NCBI GenBank assembly: GCA_016930955.1
Contig: JAFGFR010000302.1
Coordinates: 1-8,556 of the forward strand
From: Victivallales bacterium
GTDB taxonomy: Bacteria > Verrucomicrobiota > Lentisphaeria > Victivallales > JAADHT01
Direction of reading: 5' to 3'
Length of the DNA stretch: 8,556 bases
This document shows, in pieces, positions 5,710-8,556 of this stretch. The stretch's first letter is position 1. Each line of letters opens with the position of its first letter. The notes under the pieces are model-generated. The model was not told where the DNA came from and made no database searches. It was given only the letters and a program-made list of their open reading frames with translations. A program made the position numbers and the translations under genes.

Positions 5710-5958
5710 ATGGCAGGAAAGGGTAAAAAGAATCAATACAGGGTCGAGATAGCATCAGAGGAGTGCAAGGGCTGCGGCAGGTGCATTCTGGAATGCCCAG
5801 TAAACGCCTTGGAGAAGACATCGCTAGTCAACTCCATGGGATGTGTATATGTTTGCTACACTGGTGGATGCATAGGATGCGGCTCCTGTTTTTACGCATG
5901 TCCCGAGCCTGGGGCGATAACCGTGCTTGAAATTTCTCCCGACGAGTGTGGTGACTGA
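5710..5958 (+). CDS. 2x[4Fe-4S] ferredoxin subunit (delta) of 2-oxoacid:ferredoxin oxidoreductase
   Basis: The 82-residue protein has two complete cluster motifs: CKGCGRCILECP (Cys19, 22, 25, 29) and CIGCGSCFYACP (Cys54, 57, 60, 64). Two extra cysteines, Cys45 and Cys49, lie between them. This is the electron-transfer subunit that carries electrons from the catalytic alpha/beta subunits to external ferredoxin. ATG at 5710 is chosen because an AGGG site lies 6 bases upstream and the protein then has the usual subunit length; the frame is open further upstream to about 5515, but that part has no resemblance to the family. The stop overlaps the next start (TGATG, one shared base), which indicates tight coupling with the alpha subunit. 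Confidence 0.93.
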   Translation: MAGKGKKNQYRVEIASEECKGCGRCILECPVNALEKTSLVNSMGCVYVCYTGGCIGCGSCFYACPEPGAITVLEISPDECGD

Positions 5959-7028
5959 TGGATTCTCCGAAACAGTTGTTGCTGAAGGGTAACGAGGCCA
6001 CGGTTTACGGTGCTTTGCTGGCCGGCTGCGAGTGCTTCTTCGGATATCCGATAACCCCTGCGAGCGAGATTGCGCATGCTGCCGCGGAGCTTTTCCCGAA
6101 ACTCAACCGTTGCTTCCTGCAGGCGGAGTCCGAGATCGCGGCGATAAACATGGTTTTTGGCGCGTCTGCAGCAGGGCGAAGGTCGCTTACAGCTTCTTCG
6201 GGGCTGGGGATAAGCCTGAAGCAGGAGGGTGTCTCATACATAGCGACCTGCGAGCTTCCGGCTGTGATAGTTGATATAACCCGCGGCGGCCCGGGGCTGG
6301 GCAACATCGGCCCCGAGCAGTCGGACTACAATCAGGTCGTCAAGGGTGGTGGACATGGGAGCTACAAGTGCATTGTCCTGGCACCCAACTCAGCTCAGGA
6401 GATGTGCGACTTGACCATCAAGGCCTTCGACTTGGCGGATGCCTACCGGACTCCAGTCTATGTGATGGCAGACGGTGTGATAGGCCAGATGCTGGAGTCT
6501 GTGGTGTTGCCCCAACCGGTTACCCAGCGGCCCGTGCCCGAATGGGCTCTGGCAGGAAACAAAGAGACAAGAAGAAATGTGATCACCTCGATATATCTCG
6601 ACCACGACGACCTCGAGGCTGTCAACCAGAAGCTGCAGGAAAAGTATCAGCTGATCAGCAGGAAGGAGCAGCTTTGCGAGACTTACATGGTTGATGATGC
6701 GCGTCTGGTGCTCGTGGGCTATGGGATAGTCAGCCGTCTGATACGTTCCGCCGTCGACGTGCTTCGTGCTGAAGGGCTTGAGGTCGGGATGCTCAGGCCA
6801 ATAACACTTTTCCCCTTCCCCCGTGACGAGATGCAAACTTGCGCGTCCAGATCCGAAGGCTTCCTGTGTATAGAGATGAGCAACGGTCAGATGGTGGATG
6901 ACCTCAAGCTGTCAATAGAATGCTCCAGGCCGGTGCATCTTTACACTAGAATGGGGGGAAACGTCCCCTCCGTCAATGAGATATGCTGCAAATCCCGCGA
7001 GATATTAGGAAAGGGTGCATCGAGATGA
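5958..7028 (+). CDS. vorB: 2-oxoacid:ferredoxin oxidoreductase alpha subunit (VorB type)
   Basis: The 356-residue protein reads as the alpha subunit of the VOR/KOR family. Its blocks agree with proteins annotated as 3-methyl-2-oxobutanoate dehydrogenase subunit VorB: 'LLLKGNEATVYGALLAGC' (7-24), 'FFGYPITPASEI' (27-38), 'FLQAESEIAAINMVFGAS' (53-70), 'SSGLGISLKQEG' (80-91), 'TRGGPGLGNIGPEQSDYNQ' (108-126) and 'GHGSYKCIVLAPNSAQEM' (132-149). The C-terminal third holds the Rossmann-like domain II with 'GYGIVSRLIRSAV' (254-266), 'GMLRPITLFPFP' (277-288) and 'EMSNGQMVDD' (306-315). With the neighbouring subunits it would oxidise branched-chain 2-oxoacids, or possibly 2-oxoglutarate, to acyl-CoA, CO2 and reduced ferredoxin. 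The substrate cannot be fixed from sequence; korA is the alternative name. It overlaps the next gene by four bases (ATGA). Confidence 0.93.
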   Translation: MDSPKQLLLKGNEATVYGALLAGCECFFGYPITPASEIAHAAAELFPKLNRCFLQAESEIAAINMVFGASAAGRRSLTASSGLGISLKQEGVSYIATCELPAVIVDITRGGPGLGNIGPEQSDYNQVVKGGGHGSYKCIVLAPNSAQEMCDLTIKAFDLADAYRTPVYVMADGVIGQMLESVVLPQPVTQRPVPEWALAGNKETRRNVITSIYLDHDDLEAVNQKLQEKYQLISRKEQLCETYMVDDARLVLVGYGIVSRLIRSAVDVLRAEGLEVGMLRPITLFPFPRDEMQTCASRSEGFLCIEMSNGQMVDDLKLSIECSRPVHLYTRMGGNVPSVNEICCKSREILGKGASR

Positions 7029-8473
7029 GCAAGGTTGTGGAAAAGGTGAAATTCGGCAAGTCGAGCGGTTTTTTCAATGTCTTTGAGCGCCGGCCGGGAA
7101 ACATAAAGAAGAACATGCATTATTGTCCCGGCTGCGGGCACGGCATACTTCACAAGCTGATAGCTGAGGCGATGGTCGATCTCGGGATGCAGGATCGGAT
7201 GATAATCATCGCCCCTGTGGGTTGCTCGGTATTTTCCTACTACTATTACGACGCTGCCGGGATTTCCGTCCCCCACGGGCGTGCGCCGGCTGTCGGGACA
7301 GGTCTGCTCAGGGCCAACCCCGACTGCTTCGTCATATCATACCAAGGCGACGGCGATCTTGGCGCCATAGGGCTGAACAACTTTTTGCAGGCGGCTAACC
7401 GCGGCGAGAACATGACAGTGTGCTTCGTGAACAACGGCATCTACGGTATGACCAGTGGCCAGATGGCACCGACCACTCTTGTGGGACAGCAGACCGCCAC
7501 ATCGCCCTATGGCAGGAGCGTGACGAACGAGGGTTATCCCCTGAAGGTCGCGGAGATGGTCGCCGCGCTGGAGTCCCCGATATATGTGGAGAGGGTCGCG
7601 CTGACTTCCGCGAAGAATATACGCACGGCTAGAAAAGCCTTGCGCAAAGGGCTTTTCAACATGAAGCAGAGGAAGGGGTTTTCCCTGATCGAGTTCCTCT
7701 CCGGCTGCCCGGTGAATTTGAAGAAGAACGCCAAGGAGACCAACGACTGGATCGAGCAGGAGATGGCAAGCTATTTCCCCTTGGGATGCCTGAAGGATAT
7801 AGAGGACAGCAGACCCCCCATATCGCGACCAAAGCCCATATTCGATAAGGACGAGGTGATGGACACTCTGATACAGTCTGCAGGCAATATAAGATGGGGC
7901 AAGAAAAAGACTGTGCTGCGCAAGGACTTGCGTATAAAGTGCGCTGGCTTCGGGGGGCAGGGCATTCTGAGCCTCGGGATGATGATAGCTGCGATGGGGC
8001 AGTCTCGCGGGATAAATGTTTCTTGGCTGCCTTCCTACGGGCCGGAGATGCGCGGGGGGACGGCCAATTGCTCCGTCGTTCTCAGCAACGACATCATCGG
8101 CTCGCCGATAGTCAAGGAGACTAATATTCTGATAGCGATGAACCAGCAGTCCATGGACAAGTTTCTCCCCGACCTGATCCCGGGGGGCATTCTGCTCTAT
8201 GACCGTACAGGGATAGGGCAGCCGAAGACAAAAAGCAGGATTTTCTCCGTCGAGGCATCACGGATAGCGGTGGATATCGGCGACATCAGATGTGCGAACT
8301 CCGCGATCATGGGTGCGTTTGCAGCCTGCCTCAAAGGCTTCGAGATGGAGGATTACGAGGAGGCCTTCGAGGAGGCGATACGCAAGACATTCAGGAAGAA
8401 GCAGCAGCTCATAGACTATAACATCCGTGCTTTCTCGAAGGGCAAGGAGTCGGTGAAGATAGAAAACGTATGA
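7025..8473 (+). CDS. 2-oxoacid:ferredoxin oxidoreductase fused beta (TPP) and gamma subunits
   Basis: This 482-residue protein joins two subunits that are often separate. Residues about 1-260 are the TPP-binding beta subunit: 'YCPGCGHG' (33-40, Cys34 and Cys37), 'IAPVGCS' (62-68, Cys67), 'HGRAPAVGTGL' (84-94), the TPP motif 'GDGD' (108-111) ending at 'NNGIYGMTSGQMAPTT' (136-151), and Cys228 in 'SGCPVN'. The four cysteines are plausible [4Fe-4S] ligands. A linker at about 261-300 leads to the gamma subunit: 'GFGGQGILSLGMMIA' (308-322), 'PSYGPEMRGGTANCSVV' (336-352), a di-nucleotide-like segment to 'GGILLYDRTGI' and 'CANSAIMGAFAACL' (423-436). The frame is continuous, so the fusion is not an artefact of a missed stop. 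ATG at 7025 shares four bases with the alpha-subunit stop; the upstream frame lies within that gene. The stop TGA overlaps the start of a repeat at 8472. Confidence 0.93.
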   Translation: MSKVVEKVKFGKSSGFFNVFERRPGNIKKNMHYCPGCGHGILHKLIAEAMVDLGMQDRMIIIAPVGCSVFSYYYYDAAGISVPHGRAPAVGTGLLRANPDCFVISYQGDGDLGAIGLNNFLQAANRGENMTVCFVNNGIYGMTSGQMAPTTLVGQQTATSPYGRSVTNEGYPLKVAEMVAALESPIYVERVALTSAKNIRTARKALRKGLFNMKQRKGFSLIEFLSGCPVNLKKNAKETNDWIEQEMASYFPLGCLKDIEDSRPPISRPKPIFDKDEVMDTLIQSAGNIRWGKKKTVLRKDLRIKCAGFGGQGILSLGMMIAAMGQSRGINVSWLPSYGPEMRGGTANCSVVLSNDIIGSPIVKETNILIAMNQQSMDKFLPDLIPGGILLYDRTGIGQPKTKSRIFSVEASRIAVDIGDIRCANSAIMGAFAACLKGFEMEDYEEAFEEAIRKTFRKKQQLIDYNIRAFSKGKESVKIENV

Positions 8474-8556
8474 GCCAATTTCAAAACTACCCGTGGCCGC
8501 GCGGCCTGCTATTTTGGATGCGAGGCCACGCCGATGCGGGAGCGGGCATACCTGTA
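8472..8556 (+). repeat. Interspersed repeat, copy 3, cut off by the window end
   Basis: The first 26 bases are identical to 2393-2418. Beyond that, it aligns with the minus strand of the 2393-2583 element: TTTGGA.GCG (8513-8522), CGATGCGG (8532-8539), and a terminal run resembling the ..TGGTATA part of that element. The first base of the repeat is the second base of the TGA stop at 8471-8473. The right end is not in the window. Confidence 0.65.

Noticed and set aside
5698..5716. GGATTCGAA resembling a tRNA T-loop
   Set aside because: The flanking bases do not form a T-stem and no acceptor, D or anticodon arms are present.
6390..6836. Minus-strand open frame of 148 codons inside the alpha-subunit gene
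   Set aside because: It is antisense to a well-conserved gene and its product resembles no protein family; high-GC coding DNA often leaves such open frames.

Overview
The window looks like part of a chromosome from an anaerobic, Gram-negative-type bacterium. A lipid A-type acyltransferase implies an outer membrane. A ferredoxin-linked branched-chain 2-oxoacid oxidoreductase and a radical SAM enzyme fit anaerobic metabolism. I cannot name the phylum with confidence. An uncultured or PVC-like lineage is possible, but that is a guess. The window is mainly ordinary chromosome: I see no rRNA, tRNA, CRISPR array, prophage or transposase gene.

Layout. The 3' end of a small heat-shock protein gene (1-330, +) converges on a leftward block (4671 to 382, -). 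In transcription order this block holds serC (phosphoserine aminotransferase), an amrS-type radical SAM gene, an unrecognised protein with a possible nuclease-like core, and a lysophospholipid/lipid A acyltransferase. The last two overlap by ATGA and are probably translationally coupled. A 332-base divergent intergenic region (4672-5003) separates this block from a rightward block: a small FHA-domain protein (5004-5477), a 232-base spacer, then a three-gene operon (5710-8473). The operon encodes a complete 2-oxoacid:ferredoxin oxidoreductase of the VOR/KOR type: a 2x[4Fe-4S] ferredoxin subunit, the alpha subunit, and one polypeptide that fuses the TPP-binding beta subunit to the gamma subunit. 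Junctions inside this operon overlap by 1 and 4 bases. Together the three proteins should oxidise branched-chain (or related) 2-oxoacids to acyl-CoA and pass electrons to ferredoxin.

The most unusual content is a family of short non-coding interspersed repeats. One copy (2393-2583) is a 191-bp unit with 17-bp terminal inverted repeats and a central imperfect hairpin. A partial copy (3507-3578) carries the hairpin and one flank, with the hairpin flipped relative to that flank. A third copy starts at 8472 and runs off the window. In two cases the end of the repeat overlaps the stop codon of the preceding gene, and one of those genes (amrS) seems to lack its usual C-terminal tail. This pattern suggests a small mobile or REP/MITE-like element that inserts at gene ends and can supply stop codons.
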